A stretch of 64,000 nucleotides of DNA from Geobacter sp. (GTDB lineage: Bacteria > Desulfobacterota > Desulfuromonadia > Geobacterales > Geobacteraceae): the NCBI GenBank assembly GCA_003574885.1, contig PJFC01000005.1, positions 287,602 through 351,601 on the forward strand, read 5' to 3'. Position 1 is the stretch's first letter, and each line of letters begins with the position of its first letter. The position numbers were made by a program, and so were the translations under genes. A model generated the notes under the pieces. The model was given only the letters and a program-made list of their open reading frames with translations. It searched no databases and was not told the origin of the DNA. Below are positions 54,090 to 62,708 of the stretch, piece by piece.

Positions 54090-55682
54090 TTACTTTTTCG
54101 CCGTGAAGCGGCTGGTGCAGAACGGTTCCACCCTCTCCATGCCCACCCCGTGGTCGGGGTTGGCCGCCAGGTGAAGGAGGATGCGGAAGACCGTCTCCGT
54201 TTCCCCGGCTGCGCCGAGTTCTGTCGCCAGTTCACCGGCCGTGAAGTATTTCCCCGTGACCTCGCGCAGGGCGGCAAGGATTTTCCCCTGCAAGGACAGC
54301 ACCTGACCGGCCGCCTTTTTCCCCGTTTCCACCCCCGGCTGATGATAGGCGTTGATGTTGACGAGGCTGGCGTAGAGGCCGACGGCCCGCTCATAGAGGG
54401 CGATGAGGACGCCGACGGTGCGGGAGTCCAGTTTTCCCACGGTGATGGTCATGGACTCCCGGCCGTTGTCGTAGAGGGCGGTGCGGGTCCCCTGGAGGAA
54501 GCCGGCCAGATAGTCGCCGCTGGTGACGTCCGGTTCCACCAGGAGCGATTTCCCGTCGCGGTCTGCCAGCACCTCGATGAAGGTGACGAAGAAGTTGGCA
54601 ATACCCTCCCTGAGCTGCTGGACGTAGGCGTGCTGGTCGGTGGACCCCTTGTTGCCGTACACCGTGAGCCCCTGGTTCACCACCTGCCCGTCCAGGTCCT
54701 TCTCCTTGCCGATGGATTCCATGATCAGCTGCTGCAGGTAGCGGGAGAAGAGGAGGAGCCGGTCCTTGTAGGGGAGGACGACCATGTCCTTAGTCCCTCT
54801 GCCGTCGGTGGCGTAGTGCCACATGAGGGCGAGAAGCGCCGATGGATTGGCGCGGGGATTGAGGTTGCGGGTCAGTTCGTCGCAGAGCTTGGCGCCGGCC
54901 AGGAGCCCGTCGATGTCGACCCCCTGAAGGGCGGCAGGGAGGAGCCCCACCGCCGAGGTGACGGAAGTTCGCCCACCCACCCAGTCCCACATGGGGAAGC
55001 GGGCAAGCCACCCCTCGGCGATGGCGGTCCGACCCAGCTCGCTCCCCGCTCCGGTGACTGCCACGGCGTACTTGCCGAAATCAAGCCCGGCTCGGCGGTA
55101 TGCCTCCCGGGCCTCCAGCATGCCGTTTCGCGTTTCCTTGGTGCCGCCGCTCTTGGAGATGACGACGGTGAGGGTTTCGGACAGGGCCGGCCCGATTTCC
55201 GCCAGCACCTGATCCATCCCGTCCGGGTCGGTGTTGTCGAAGAAGAAGGGGCGCAATCGGTCATGGGCCGAGGCAAGGGCGTGGGCCACGAACTGGGGGC
55301 CGAGGGCAGAGCCGCCGATCCCCACCACCAGGAGGCGGGCAAAGGGGTGTCCGTCCGGCGCACGGACTTTGCCGGTATGGACCTGTGCGGCAAACTCCTT
55401 CACGTTTGCTACGGTAGCCCCGATCTCCGCGGCGATGGCCGTGGTGGGAGCGAGAGATGGGTTGCGCAGCCAGTAGTGCCCCACCATCCTCTGCTCGTCA
55501 GGATTGGCGATGGCACCACCCTCCAGGGCTGCCATTTCGGTGAACGCCTTCCGGATGAGGGGTTCCATCCGTTCGAAGAAATCAGGCGAGAAGTTCATCC
55601 TGCTGATGTCGAGCATGAGCCCCAGCGCGTCGCTGACGTAAAGATATTCCTGGTAACGCTCCCAGAGCTGCCGTTTGTCCAT
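54090..55682 (-). CDS. pgi: Glucose-6-phosphate isomerase
   Basis: 530 aa. Interconverts glucose-6-P and fructose-6-P. Signatures: [34 protein letters not shown], and the catalytic Glu/His region [16 protein letters not shown]. Full length with a normal N-terminus. Probably monocistronic, with the preceding spacer occupied by a repeat. Confidence 0.95.
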   Translation of the reverse strand: MDKRQLWERYQEYLYVSDALGLMLDISRMNFSPDFFERMEPLIRKAFTEMAALEGGAIANPDEQRMVGHYWLRNPSLAPTTAIAAEIGATVANVKEFAAQVHTGKVRAPDGHPFARLLVVGIGGSALGPQFVAHALASAHDRLRPFFFDNTDPDGMDQVLAEIGPALSETLTVVISKSGGTKETRNGMLEAREAYRRAGLDFGKYAVAVTGAGSELGRTAIAEGWLARFPMWDWVGGRTSVTSAVGLLPAALQGVDIDGLLAGAKLCDELTRNLNPRANPSALLALMWHYATDGRGTKDMVVLPYKDRLLLFSRYLQQLIMESIGKEKDLDGQVVNQGLTVYGNKGSTDQHAYVQQLREGIANFFVTFIEVLADRDGKSLLVEPDVTSGDYLAGFLQGTRTALYDNGRESMTITVGKLDSRTVGVLIALYERAVGLYASLVNINAYHQPGVETGKKAAGQVLSLQGKILAALREVTGKYFTAGELATELGAAGETETVFRILLHLAANPDHGVGMERVEPFCTSRFTAKK

Positions 55683-55780
55683 GTGTCCTCCAGAAAAATC
55701 TTTTGTTAACCACGAAGATCAAAAAAAAAACCAAAATAAACGATAGATACATAGAAAGGAAAACCCTACAACCATTCTCA

Positions 55781-55886
55781 CGCAGAGGCGCAAAGACGCA
55801 GAGAGAATCAAAACTTTAAACCAATTCAGGTGATTAACTTTGAAGACTTGTCTTTTCTCTTCCTTTGCGTCTCCGCGCCTCTGCGT
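55781..55886. repeat. Palindromic spacer repeat, copy 3
   Basis: Left arm CGCAGAGGCGCAAAGACGCA (from 55781) and right arm TTTGCGTCTCCGCGCCTCTG (from 55864) are inverted copies around an AT-rich centre. Same unit family as 4046-4119 and 34631-34699. Confidence 0.75.
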
Positions 55887-55941
55887 CAAAGCCTTTGTTT
55901 TCAGGCCTTTTGGATCTTCGAGGAGAGCATGTTTTTCAAAG

Positions 55942-56901
55942 TTATACCGCCAGTGCCCCGGTGCAGCTCGACCCCTCGCCTGCGGTGCAGCAGTAACAGT
56001 GCTGGGCCAGGAACAGATCGGTGCCGGTCCGGGCGGCCGACTCCAGGTCGTCGATCTTCAGGATGCTTCCGTCGTCGCCGGTGATGGGGAGGCCGATGGC
56101 CTGGTTGAAGTCGCAGTTGTAAAGGAACCCCTTCCAGTCGACGCTCACCAGGGTGCGGCACATGATGTTGACCGCCGCGTCCGGGTTGAAGCGGGTGACG
56201 AGCAGGTTCAGGTAGCGGTCGTAGGCTCCCTGGGCCTCAAGATACTCCCGGAAGCGGCCGATGGGGGCGTTGGTGATGGTGTAGAGGTTGTTGAAACTGA
56301 TGCCGTGCCGTTCCAGAAGCTCCTTCTTGTAGGCCGCCTCCAGGCCGCGCTGGGCGCCGGCGACGAAATCGCCACCGGGATTATAGACCAGGTTCAGCTC
56401 CAGCTCCTCACCGTACCCCATGGTGTTGAGCCGTTGCAGGGCGGCGATGCTCCGCCCGAAGACCCCTTCACCCCGCTGCCGGTCCACGTTCTCCTCCTGG
56501 TAGCAGGGGAGGGAGGCGACGATGACGAGCCGTTGCTCCCGGTAGAACTCGGGAAGCCACTCCATACCCGGCTCGGTGATGACGGTCAGGTTGCTTCGCA
56601 CCATGCGGCGTGGGGACAAGCCGGCGGTCGCCTCTACCAGGTGGCGGAAATGGGGGTTCAGCTCAGGACAGCCGCCGGTGATGTCCAGGGTGATCCCCGG
56701 CCGCCGGGAGAGGAGGGCAGCGACTGTCTCCATAACCTCTCGATCCATGATCTTTTCCCCCCGGGGGGACGCACTCACGTGACAATGGCTGCAGGAGAGG
56801 TTACAGCGGTTTCCCAGGTTGAGCTGGAGGGTCTGCAGGGTGTCGAACTGCACGTAGACCGGATTGATCTGCTGAACACGTTCCTTGAAAGCGGCTACCA
56901 T
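55942..56901 (-). CDS. ArsS-like radical SAM protein (DUF3641 C-terminus)
   Basis: 319 aa. Radical SAM cluster motif CNLSCSHC (residues about 33-40) within LQLNLGNRCNLSCSHCHVSA. A Cys-rich C-terminus HCYCCTAGEGSSCTGAL matches the arsenosugar-biosynthesis ArsS/DUF3641 group. ArsS proper makes a 5'-deoxyadenosyl-arsenic product, but homologs with TVP38 and flavin disulfide oxidoreductase neighbours, as here, occur widely and their substrate may differ. No ars genes are nearby. Confidence 0.85.
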   Translation of the reverse strand: MVAAFKERVQQINPVYVQFDTLQTLQLNLGNRCNLSCSHCHVSASPRGEKIMDREVMETVAALLSRRPGITLDITGGCPELNPHFRHLVEATAGLSPRRMVRSNLTVITEPGMEWLPEFYREQRLVIVASLPCYQEENVDRQRGEGVFGRSIAALQRLNTMGYGEELELNLVYNPGGDFVAGAQRGLEAAYKKELLERHGISFNNLYTITNAPIGRFREYLEAQGAYDRYLNLLVTRFNPDAAVNIMCRTLVSVDWKGFLYNCDFNQAIGLPITGDDGSILKIDDLESAARTGTDLFLAQHCYCCTAGEGSSCTGALAV

Positions 56902-56994
56902 CGATGACTCCGTGAATGGTGGAAAGTAAAAAGTAATAGGTGAAACGTGATAAGCATCAATCTCCGATGCATGAGGGGTGATGTTACTCTCCGT

Positions 56995-57687
56995 TCACTG
57001 GTCCCGAGCCCCGGCCTTTTTCATTTTACCATACAGCACCGGCACCAGGGCGAACAGACCGAGGAGGGCGAAGGAGCCGAGGACCCGCGGCGAAGCTACA
57101 TCACCGAGCGACGTGATGGTGGCGAGGCTGGCGCCGGCGTTGCAGTAGACGAAACCGCCGGGGATGATCCCCACCAGGGTGCCGATGACGAAGGTTCGGA
57201 GCGGAAGGCGGGTGAGCCCTGCCGCCAGGTTGATGAGAAAAAAGGGGAAGACCGGCACCAGCCGCAGGAAGAGGAGGTAGTTGAGCCCCCGTTCCTCCAA
57301 CTCCCGGTTGATCAGCTCCAGTTTCGGGCCGAACCGGTTGAGAACCGCATCCCGCAGCAGGTAGCGGGTGACCAGCAGGGAAAGGGTGGCACCGAGGGTG
57401 GCGGCGATAACGGCGCAAACCGTCCCAATCACCGCACCGAAGATCGCTCCGGCAGCCAGGGAGAGGATCGCCGCGCCGGGGAGGGAGAGGGCGGTCTGGA
57501 CGATATAAATCGCCATGAAGCCGGCCACCATGGCCAGCCGGTGATCGGAGTAGTAGCCGAGGAGACCCTGGCGGTTCTCCTTCAGCGCTTCCAGGGTGAA
57601 GAATCGCCCCAGGTCCAGGGAGAAAAAAAGCACCAGGGCGGCAATGACGGCCAGGGCGATAGCGATCTTCTTCCCGCTCATCGTCAT
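56995..57687 (-). CDS. TVP38/TMEM64-family membrane protein
   Basis: 230 aa, about six helices. VTT-domain signature: ALSLPGAAILSLAAGAIFGA, RLVPVFPFFLINLAAGLTRL and GIIPGGFVYCNAGASLA. Related to DedA/TMEM64 lipid scramblase-like proteins; here the function is unknown. Starts within the oxidoreductase stop (4-bp overlap), so the two are coupled. Confidence 0.9.
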   Translation of the reverse strand: MTMSGKKIAIALAVIAALVLFFSLDLGRFFTLEALKENRQGLLGYYSDHRLAMVAGFMAIYIVQTALSLPGAAILSLAAGAIFGAVIGTVCAVIAATLGATLSLLVTRYLLRDAVLNRFGPKLELINRELEERGLNYLLFLRLVPVFPFFLINLAAGLTRLPLRTFVIGTLVGIIPGGFVYCNAGASLATITSLGDVASPRVLGSFALLGLFALVPVLYGKMKKAGARDQ

Positions 57688-59210
57688 CCCCTCTGCCAGG
57701 CGAGCCAGGCGGACAGTGCCCTTTTTATGAAGGGGGTGAGACGGGTCCGGTTATGGGCGTCAGCCAGCTTCCTGATCGCTTCGGCCTGGGTCGGGTAGGG
57801 GTGGATGGTCCTGGCGATGGCCGAAAGGCCGAGGCCAGCGGCGATGGCGAGGGAGAGCTCGTTGATCATCTCTCCTGCATGACGGGCGACGATCGTGGCA
57901 CCGAGGATGCGGTCGCTCCCTTTTTTCAGGTGCACCCGGGCAAACCCTTCCGTCTCTCCGTCCAGCACGGCCCGGTCCACGTCGGCAAGCGGCACGGTCA
58001 GGGTGGTCACCTCGACCCCCTTGGCCTCCGCGTCTCGCTCGTAAAATCCTACGTGGGCGATCTCCGGGTCGGTGTAGGTGCACCAGGGGATGGTGAGGGC
58101 CGATGTCTTCTGCCGACCCATGAAGAGGGCATTGGCGATGACGATCCGGGCCTGGGCGTCGGCGGTGTGGGTGAACTTCCAAGGGGAGCAGGTGTCGCCG
58201 GCCGCATAAACCCGGGGGTTGGTTGTCTGGAGGGTGTCGGTTACCGTGATGCCTACCTGTGCATCGTAGGCGATACCGCCCCGTTCCAGGTTGAGCCCCT
58301 CGACGTTGGGGGTTCGTCCGACACCGACAAGTATCCGGTCAACCACCACCTCTTCCGCCACCCCGTTCCGTTCCATGACGATGGCTTTGTCGTCGCCCCG
58401 CGTTTCGACACGCAGGAAGTTCACCCCCAGCCGCAGGTCTATCCCTTCCCTGACAAAGGCGGCATGGAGGATATCGGCCCCGTCCCGGTCTTCGCGGCCG
58501 AGTATCCGGGGCGCCGCTTCGATCAGGGTGACCCGACTGCCGAAGCGGGCGAAACTCTGGGCGAGTTCGCAGCCGATAGGGCCGGCGCCGATGACCGCCA
58601 GTCGCGATGGCAGCTCGGTCAGGGAGAAGACTGTCTCGTTGGTGAGATATCCCGCTTCCTTCAGGCCGGGAATGGGGAGGGCTGCGGCCCGGGCACCGGT
58701 GCAGATGGCGGCCCGGTGGAAGAAGAGCCGGGTGCCGTCAACCTCGATGCAGTCAGATTCCGCGAAGGATGCCTGTCCGAAATAGACGTCTACCCCCAGA
58801 TCGTCCCGGAAACGGCGGGCCGAATCGTGGGGGCTGATCTCGCTCCGGAGTCGGCGCATCCGCTCCATGGCGGCGGCAAAGTCGACGGTGATCCTGTCTC
58901 CCCCCCGAATGCCGAACGCGGTGCCGGAACAGGCATCATGCGCGGCCCGGGCTGCCCGGATGAGTCCCTTGGAGGGGACGCATCCCACGTTCAGGCAATC
59001 TCCACCCAGCAGATGCCGTTCGACGAGTGCCACCTTCGCACCCAGGCCGGCGGCACCCGCTGCGCAGACCAGCCCGGCAGTCCCGCCGCCGATCACTACC
59101 AGGTTGTACCGGCCGGTGGGGGTCGGGTTAACCCAGCCGGCGGGGTGGACGTTGGCGGTGAGTATGCGATTATGTCCGTCGTCGGGGAGAAGGGGGGGGA
59201 TGTTGTCCAT
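57684..59210 (-). CDS. FAD-dependent dihydrolipoamide-dehydrogenase/MerA-like oxidoreductase
   Basis: 508 aa pyridine-nucleotide disulfide oxidoreductase. FAD fold LVVIGGGTAGLVCAAGAAGL, redox CxxxxC in GGDCLNVGCVPSKGL, NAD(P)H fold VIGAGPIGCELAQSF, VGVGRTPNVEGL, and a C-terminal dimerisation domain with HPYPTQAEAIRK. It lacks the HMA N-terminal domain and the C-terminal vicinal Cys of mercuric reductase, so it should not be called MerA. GGAG before ATG 59210. Grouped with TVP38 and ArsS-like genes. Confidence 0.9.
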   Translation of the reverse strand: MDNIPPLLPDDGHNRILTANVHPAGWVNPTPTGRYNLVVIGGGTAGLVCAAGAAGLGAKVALVERHLLGGDCLNVGCVPSKGLIRAARAAHDACSGTAFGIRGGDRITVDFAAAMERMRRLRSEISPHDSARRFRDDLGVDVYFGQASFAESDCIEVDGTRLFFHRAAICTGARAAALPIPGLKEAGYLTNETVFSLTELPSRLAVIGAGPIGCELAQSFARFGSRVTLIEAAPRILGREDRDGADILHAAFVREGIDLRLGVNFLRVETRGDDKAIVMERNGVAEEVVVDRILVGVGRTPNVEGLNLERGGIAYDAQVGITVTDTLQTTNPRVYAAGDTCSPWKFTHTADAQARIVIANALFMGRQKTSALTIPWCTYTDPEIAHVGFYERDAEAKGVEVTTLTVPLADVDRAVLDGETEGFARVHLKKGSDRILGATIVARHAGEMINELSLAIAAGLGLSAIARTIHPYPTQAEAIRKLADAHNRTRLTPFIKRALSAWLAWQRG

Positions 59211-59349
59211 AAGCTGCTCCTGTCCAGTGTGAGCCACATAGTAGCAGAATTGGCCCGATAATCAAGCCGGCCATGGGGTGATGGGGGAATCAGGGTGCAA
59301 ACTGCCGTGAAGCATGCTATATGATGGTGAAAACAGTCCTGGAGGTCCC

Positions 59350-59826
59350 ATGTCCGCCGCCGACAAACTCATGGAATTCCTTGCCCCGCAGCTCGACACC
59401 GAGATACACATCGGTCCCTGGCTCGCCATCGACCAGGAGCGGATCGACCGCTTCGCTGTGGCGACCGGCGACGTACAGTGGATCCACACCGATCCGGAAC
59501 GGGCCCGACGGGAATCCCCCTACAGGGCTACCATCGCCCACGGTTTCCTGACCCTGTCGCTCCTCCCCTATCTCACGGAGAGCAACCATCCCGATTTCTT
59601 CCCGCGGAATTATCCGGGGATGCGGTTCCGGGTGAATTACGGCCTCAACCGGCTCCGGTTTCCCGCACCGGTGGTGGTAGGTTCACGCATCCGGGCGCGC
59701 ACCCTCCTCCTTGCCACGGAACGGATCGAGGGAGGGGTGCAGATCACCTGCCGGATTACCGTGGAGATCGAGGGCCAGGAAAAGCCTGCCTGCGTGGCCG
59801 AATCCCTTTACCGCGTCTACGAGTGA
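59350..59826 (+). CDS. MaoC-like (R)-enoyl-CoA hydratase family protein
   Basis: 158 aa hot-dog fold. Catalytic hydratase-2 motif: IDRFAVATGDVQWIHTDPER contains the D/H pair, followed by SPYRATIAHGFLTLSLLPYL. Probably acts on enoyl-CoA or as a dehydratase domain; exact substrate unknown. GGAGG before ATG 59350. Divergent from the oxidoreductase. Confidence 0.9.
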   Translation: MSAADKLMEFLAPQLDTEIHIGPWLAIDQERIDRFAVATGDVQWIHTDPERARRESPYRATIAHGFLTLSLLPYLTESNHPDFFPRNYPGMRFRVNYGLNRLRFPAPVVVGSRIRARTLLLATERIEGGVQITCRITVEIEGQEKPACVAESLYRVYE

Positions 59827-59937
59827 TGTCGCCTGCCTTGCCATTCTTCGCCGATTTGCCGTTGACAGCGTTCTCGCACCCGTGTATTTTTGAGCCATTG
59901 ATTCAAAAAATTGAATATAAAAGGTAAAGGAGCACCC

Positions 59938-60252
59938 ATGAACAGAGTAGCCATCATCTTCCTCTTTGTTGTCGCCATAGCCGTGTCGGTTGTGACCAAT
60001 GCCGTCACTGCCACCTCTGCTTCGACTCCGACCGAGCCCGCGGCGACGGTGGGAAAGTGTGCAAAATGTCCGCAGAAAGAGATGGATTGCGCAAACTGCC
60101 CGAACAGGGCCACATGCGACTGTGCCAACTGTGCCGGGTCAAAGGATTGTCCGCAGATGAAAGGGGCTCAAGGGGGGATGAATTGCGCCAACTGCCCGCA
60201 GAAGGCGGCGACCGTTCCGTGCGACAAATGCCCGAAAAAAATGGGCAACTGA
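59938..60252 (+). CDS. Exported Cys-rich protein with CxxC repeats
   Basis: 104 aa. Sec signal or N-terminal anchor (IIFLFVVAIAVSVVTNAVTA), then about 65 residues with 12 Cys in repeated units: KCAKCPQK, DCANCPNR, TCDCANCAG, NCANCPQK, PCDKCPKK. None ends CxxCH, so no heme binding is expected; metal, Fe-S or persulfide binding is possible. Strong AAAGGAG site and a good terminator behind. No family recognised. Confidence 0.85.
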   Translation: MNRVAIIFLFVVAIAVSVVTNAVTATSASTPTEPAATVGKCAKCPQKEMDCANCPNRATCDCANCAGSKDCPQMKGAQGGMNCANCPQKAATVPCDKCPKKMGN

Positions 60253-60273
60253 CCACCCCTTCGAGCATTTCAA

Positions 60274-60307
60274 CAAAAAAAGCCTGCCGGTTTCGGCAGG
60301 CTTTTTT
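60274..60307. terminator. Bidirectional intrinsic terminator
   Basis: AAAAAAAGCCTGCCG and CGGCAGGCTTTTTT stem around GTTT; shared by the Cys-rich gene and the converging sulfhydrylase gene. Confidence 0.92.
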
Positions 60308-60323
60308 CGTGATGGTGAACGGC

Positions 60324-61607
60324 TTACTTCTGGCTGGTTGCCAGGGCCTGGTCCACGTCGGCGATGAGGTCATCGATATGTTCGATGCCGACGGAGAGGC
60401 GGATGAGATCGGCGGTGACGCCTGAAGCGGTCTGCTGCTCGGGAGTCAGTTGTCGGTGGGTAGTGCTGGCCGGATGGAGGACACAACTGCGGGCGTCCCC
60501 CACGTGGACCACGAGCGCGACAAGTTTGCACGCCTCCATGAACTTCTTCCCTGCCTCGGTTCCTCCCTTGATACCGAAGGTAAGAACGCCGCTGCATCCC
60601 AGCGGCAGATATTTCAGCGCCCGGTCGTGACTCGCGTGACTTTTCAGCCCAGGGTACTTGACCCAGGAAACGGCGGGATGGCCTTCCAGGAATTGGGCCA
60701 GGGCCAGGGCGTTCTCGCTGTGACGCTGCATCCGGAGCGGCAGGGTCTGGAGGCCGTTGGTGAAGAGGAAGGAGTTAAAGGGGCTTGGGACAGCACCCAG
60801 GTCGCGCATGAGTTGGACCCGTGCCTTGACGATGTAGGCGAGGTTGCCGAAGGCCTTCGCGTACTGAAGACCGTGGTAGGATTCGTCCGGCTCGGTCAAT
60901 TCGGGAAAACGACCATTGGCCCAGTCGAAGTTTCCGCCATCGACGATGACGCCACCGACGCTTGTGGCGAGGCCGTCGATGTATTTGGTGGCCGAGTGAA
61001 CGACTATGTTGGCCCCGTGCTCGAAGGGGCGGCAGAGGTAGGGGGTGGCGAAGGTGCTGTCGATGATCAGCGGTACCCCTTTTTCTTTGGCGATACCGCT
61101 GAACTTGGCAAAGTCGAGGACGTTCAGCCCCGGGTTGCCGATTGTCTCGGCGAAGAGTGCCTTGGTATTGGGGCGGAAGGCCTCGCGTATTTCATCTGCC
61201 GGGGCCTCCGGGTCGACGAAGGTTACCTCTATCCCCATCTTCGGGAAGGTGCAGGCAAAAAGGTTGTAGGTGCCACCGTAGAGGGTGCTGGCGGTTACAA
61301 AGTGCTGGCCCGCCTGGCAAATATTGAAAATGGCGAGAGTCGTGGCTGCCTGACCTGCCGAGGTGGCCAGGGCTCCGACCCCCCCTTCCATCATGGCGAT
61401 CTTCTGCTCGAAGGCGTCGGTTGTCGGGTTGCCGAGACGGGTGTAGAAAAAGCCGGGCTCTTCCAGGTCGAAGAGTCTCGTTACATGTTCGGCGTTGTCG
61501 TACTTGAAGGTAGTGCTCTGGCAGATGGTGACAACGCGGGGGTCACCCGGCTTGGGGTCGTACCCCCCCTGAATGGCCTGGGTCTCGATTTTCCACGCTG
61601 GTTTCAT
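60324..61607 (-). CDS. metY: O-acetylhomoserine sulfhydrylase (MetY-type)
   Basis: 427 aa PLP enzyme of the Cys/Met metabolism family, forming homocysteine (or methionine) from O-acetylhomoserine and sulfide (or methanethiol). Signatures: FFYTRLGNPTTDAFEQKIA, SAGQAATTLA, the PLP-Lys segment NIVVHSATKYIDGLATSVGG, and RLSVGIEHIDDLIADV. ATG 61607 follows AAAGGAG; the upstream frame is rejected. The leader (about 90 nt) is GC-rich but no SAM riboswitch consensus was recognised. Confidence 0.93.
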   Translation of the reverse strand: MKPAWKIETQAIQGGYDPKPGDPRVVTICQSTTFKYDNAEHVTRLFDLEEPGFFYTRLGNPTTDAFEQKIAMMEGGVGALATSAGQAATTLAIFNICQAGQHFVTASTLYGGTYNLFACTFPKMGIEVTFVDPEAPADEIREAFRPNTKALFAETIGNPGLNVLDFAKFSGIAKEKGVPLIIDSTFATPYLCRPFEHGANIVVHSATKYIDGLATSVGGVIVDGGNFDWANGRFPELTEPDESYHGLQYAKAFGNLAYIVKARVQLMRDLGAVPSPFNSFLFTNGLQTLPLRMQRHSENALALAQFLEGHPAVSWVKYPGLKSHASHDRALKYLPLGCSGVLTFGIKGGTEAGKKFMEACKLVALVVHVGDARSCVLHPASTTHRQLTPEQQTASGVTADLIRLSVGIEHIDDLIADVDQALATSQK

Positions 61608-61695
61608 GGTCGCTGCTCCTTTCGGCGGGTTCCTGGCAGGACGGCCCGGGCCTTCCGGGGATGTCTGCCGGTATCTGGTAATGAAAAACCGGGAC

Positions 61696-61724
61696 ATCAT
61701 AGCAAATTGGCCCTGCTTTGTCAC
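61696..61724 (-). promoter_or_regulatory. Predicted sigma-70 promoter of metY
   Basis: Minus strand GTGACA, a 17-bp spacer, TATGAT; about 90 bp upstream of the ATG. Confidence 0.5.
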
Positions 61725-61777
61725 ACTGTTCATCAAGGCGAATCTCAACGCCAGATCCCACCGAGTTTCTACGAGGT

Positions 61778-62035
61778 TTAATGGAGCGCAAGCACCGCGT
61801 CACCCACCATCCGACGGATGGTGCTCTCCTCCACGAAGTCGAACAGCTCTCCCCTGCCGAAGGCCACCTCCACACCATTTCGTCCACTTCGAACTTCCAC
61901 CGCTACTTCGCTTACCCCGTTCCCCAGGAGTCCGTAATAATAATGCTCGATGGCTCCGGCCCGGCGATGGGGTTCCCGCTTGCGCAGGTCAAAGTAGACC
62001 GCCTGGTCTTGGGTGTCGTTGGTCAGATAGATCAT
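61778..62035 (-). CDS. Small conserved-looking hypothetical protein (85 aa)
   Basis: Begins MIYLTNDTQDQAVYFDLRKR with a strong GGAGGT site; the middle (HRRAGAIEHYYYGLLG) and the end VEESTIRRMVGDAVLALH form two short helices and strands. No known motif. It may be co-transcribed toward metY, whose promoter lies just downstream. A TGCGACA palindrome sits upstream. Confidence 0.6.
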   Translation of the reverse strand: MIYLTNDTQDQAVYFDLRKREPHRRAGAIEHYYYGLLGNGVSEVAVEVRSGRNGVEVAFGRGELFDFVEESTIRRMVGDAVLALH

Positions 62036-62078
62036 GACATACCTCCTGTTGGGTTATGGTGTCATGCTATCAAATGGG

Positions 62079-62097
62079 TGCGACAATATATGTCGCA
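62079..62097. promoter_or_regulatory. TGCGACA-N5-TGTCGCA operator candidate
   Basis: 7-bp perfect arms, 5-bp AT spacer, about 45-60 bp upstream of the 85-aa gene, where a -35 element would be. Similar half-sites occur upstream of the octaheme cytochrome. Regulator unknown. Confidence 0.4.
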
Positions 62098-62257
62098 ATG
62101 CAAAATAATGCGAGCGCAATTTATTGCCAACAAGCGATGTGCGGACTTTACAAAAAAGGGATGATGAGGGTGAAATCCGGATGCACCCGGAGTGTCGTCC
62201 CTGTTCCCGGGGGAAAAGAGCCCAACGATAAGGATTATCAGTGGTGCGGGGTGAGGG

Positions 62258-62461
62258 TCAGAGCGGAGGAGCGGCGCTAATCATGTGCTGCCTGGTGTTT
62301 ATCGGTGGGGAGACTTCATAATGAGCCGCAGTCTTTCCCATGTTTATCCACAGCCCCTCGCGGAAGAATGCGGTGATCAGTCCTTCCCGGATGAGGTCGG
62401 GGAGGCGGGATTCCAGCGCAGGAACGCAGGTGTTATTCGGACAGCGGACAAGTACGACCAT
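62258..62461 (-). CDS. Small protein (67 aa), Geobacter-type unknown family
   Basis: Begins MVVLVRCPNNTCVPALESRL with an AAGGAG site and continues LPDLIREGLITAFFREGLWI. This resembles a family of about 60-aa proteins common in Geobacter with an L-x2-LI-x2-G-x-I-x-AF-x-R core (recognition from memory, uncertain). Function unknown. The frame extends to 62533 but the ribosome site fixes 62461. Confidence 0.5.
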   Translation of the reverse strand: MVVLVRCPNNTCVPALESRLPDLIREGLITAFFREGLWINMGKTAAHYEVSPPINTRQHMISAAPPL

Positions 62462-62623
62462 GACGTTTTTCTCCTTGTGCATCGTGTTGCGGTTGATGAC
62501 AGAAAACAATGTCTTAGTTCGTGAGCCGGTCAATTAAGGAAGGTTAACATATCCGAAAGGAGAGGATGTGGCAAGAAAAAAATCTGGCCGTGGATGGATG
62601 CAGAAATCAGGCTAATCGGGATC

Positions 62624-62637
62624 CTTGACCTGGGTCA
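62624..62637. promoter_or_regulatory. HcpR/FNR-type operator upstream of the PAS-cupin pair
   Basis: TTGACCTGGGTCAA, differing by one base from the box upstream of the octaheme cytochrome. TAGAGT (4 of 6 to -10) begins 23 nt after the site, the same spacing as at the cytochrome gene. It lies 72 bp before the PAS-protein start. Confidence 0.62.
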
Positions 62638-62708
62638 ATTGCATTCTCTCAGTTGCGATGTAGAGTAATTCCAGTGCAAAATCAGGGTAACAACGAGGGA
62701 GGGGACCA

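Noticed and set aside
53922..55709. 595-codon plus-strand frame opposite pgi
   Set aside because: It is antisense to a clear pgi gene with full motifs; composition is that of a GC-rich shadow frame.
57684..59210. Naming the flavoprotein mercuric reductase
   Set aside because: Redox CxxxxC is present, but the HMA domain and C-terminal Cys pair are absent and no mer genes are near.
57753..59261. Long plus-strand frame opposite the flavin oxidoreductase
   Set aside because: Mirror of a well-supported gene; no protein motif.
61608..61695. SAM riboswitch in the metY leader
   Set aside because: GC-rich hairpin potential is present but no SAM-I/II/IV core sequence could be matched by eye; a covariance search would be needed.
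60450..61781. Plus-strand frame opposite metY
   Set aside because: Antisense shadow; the bidirectional terminator at 60274 and the promoter at 61696 fit metY on the minus strand.
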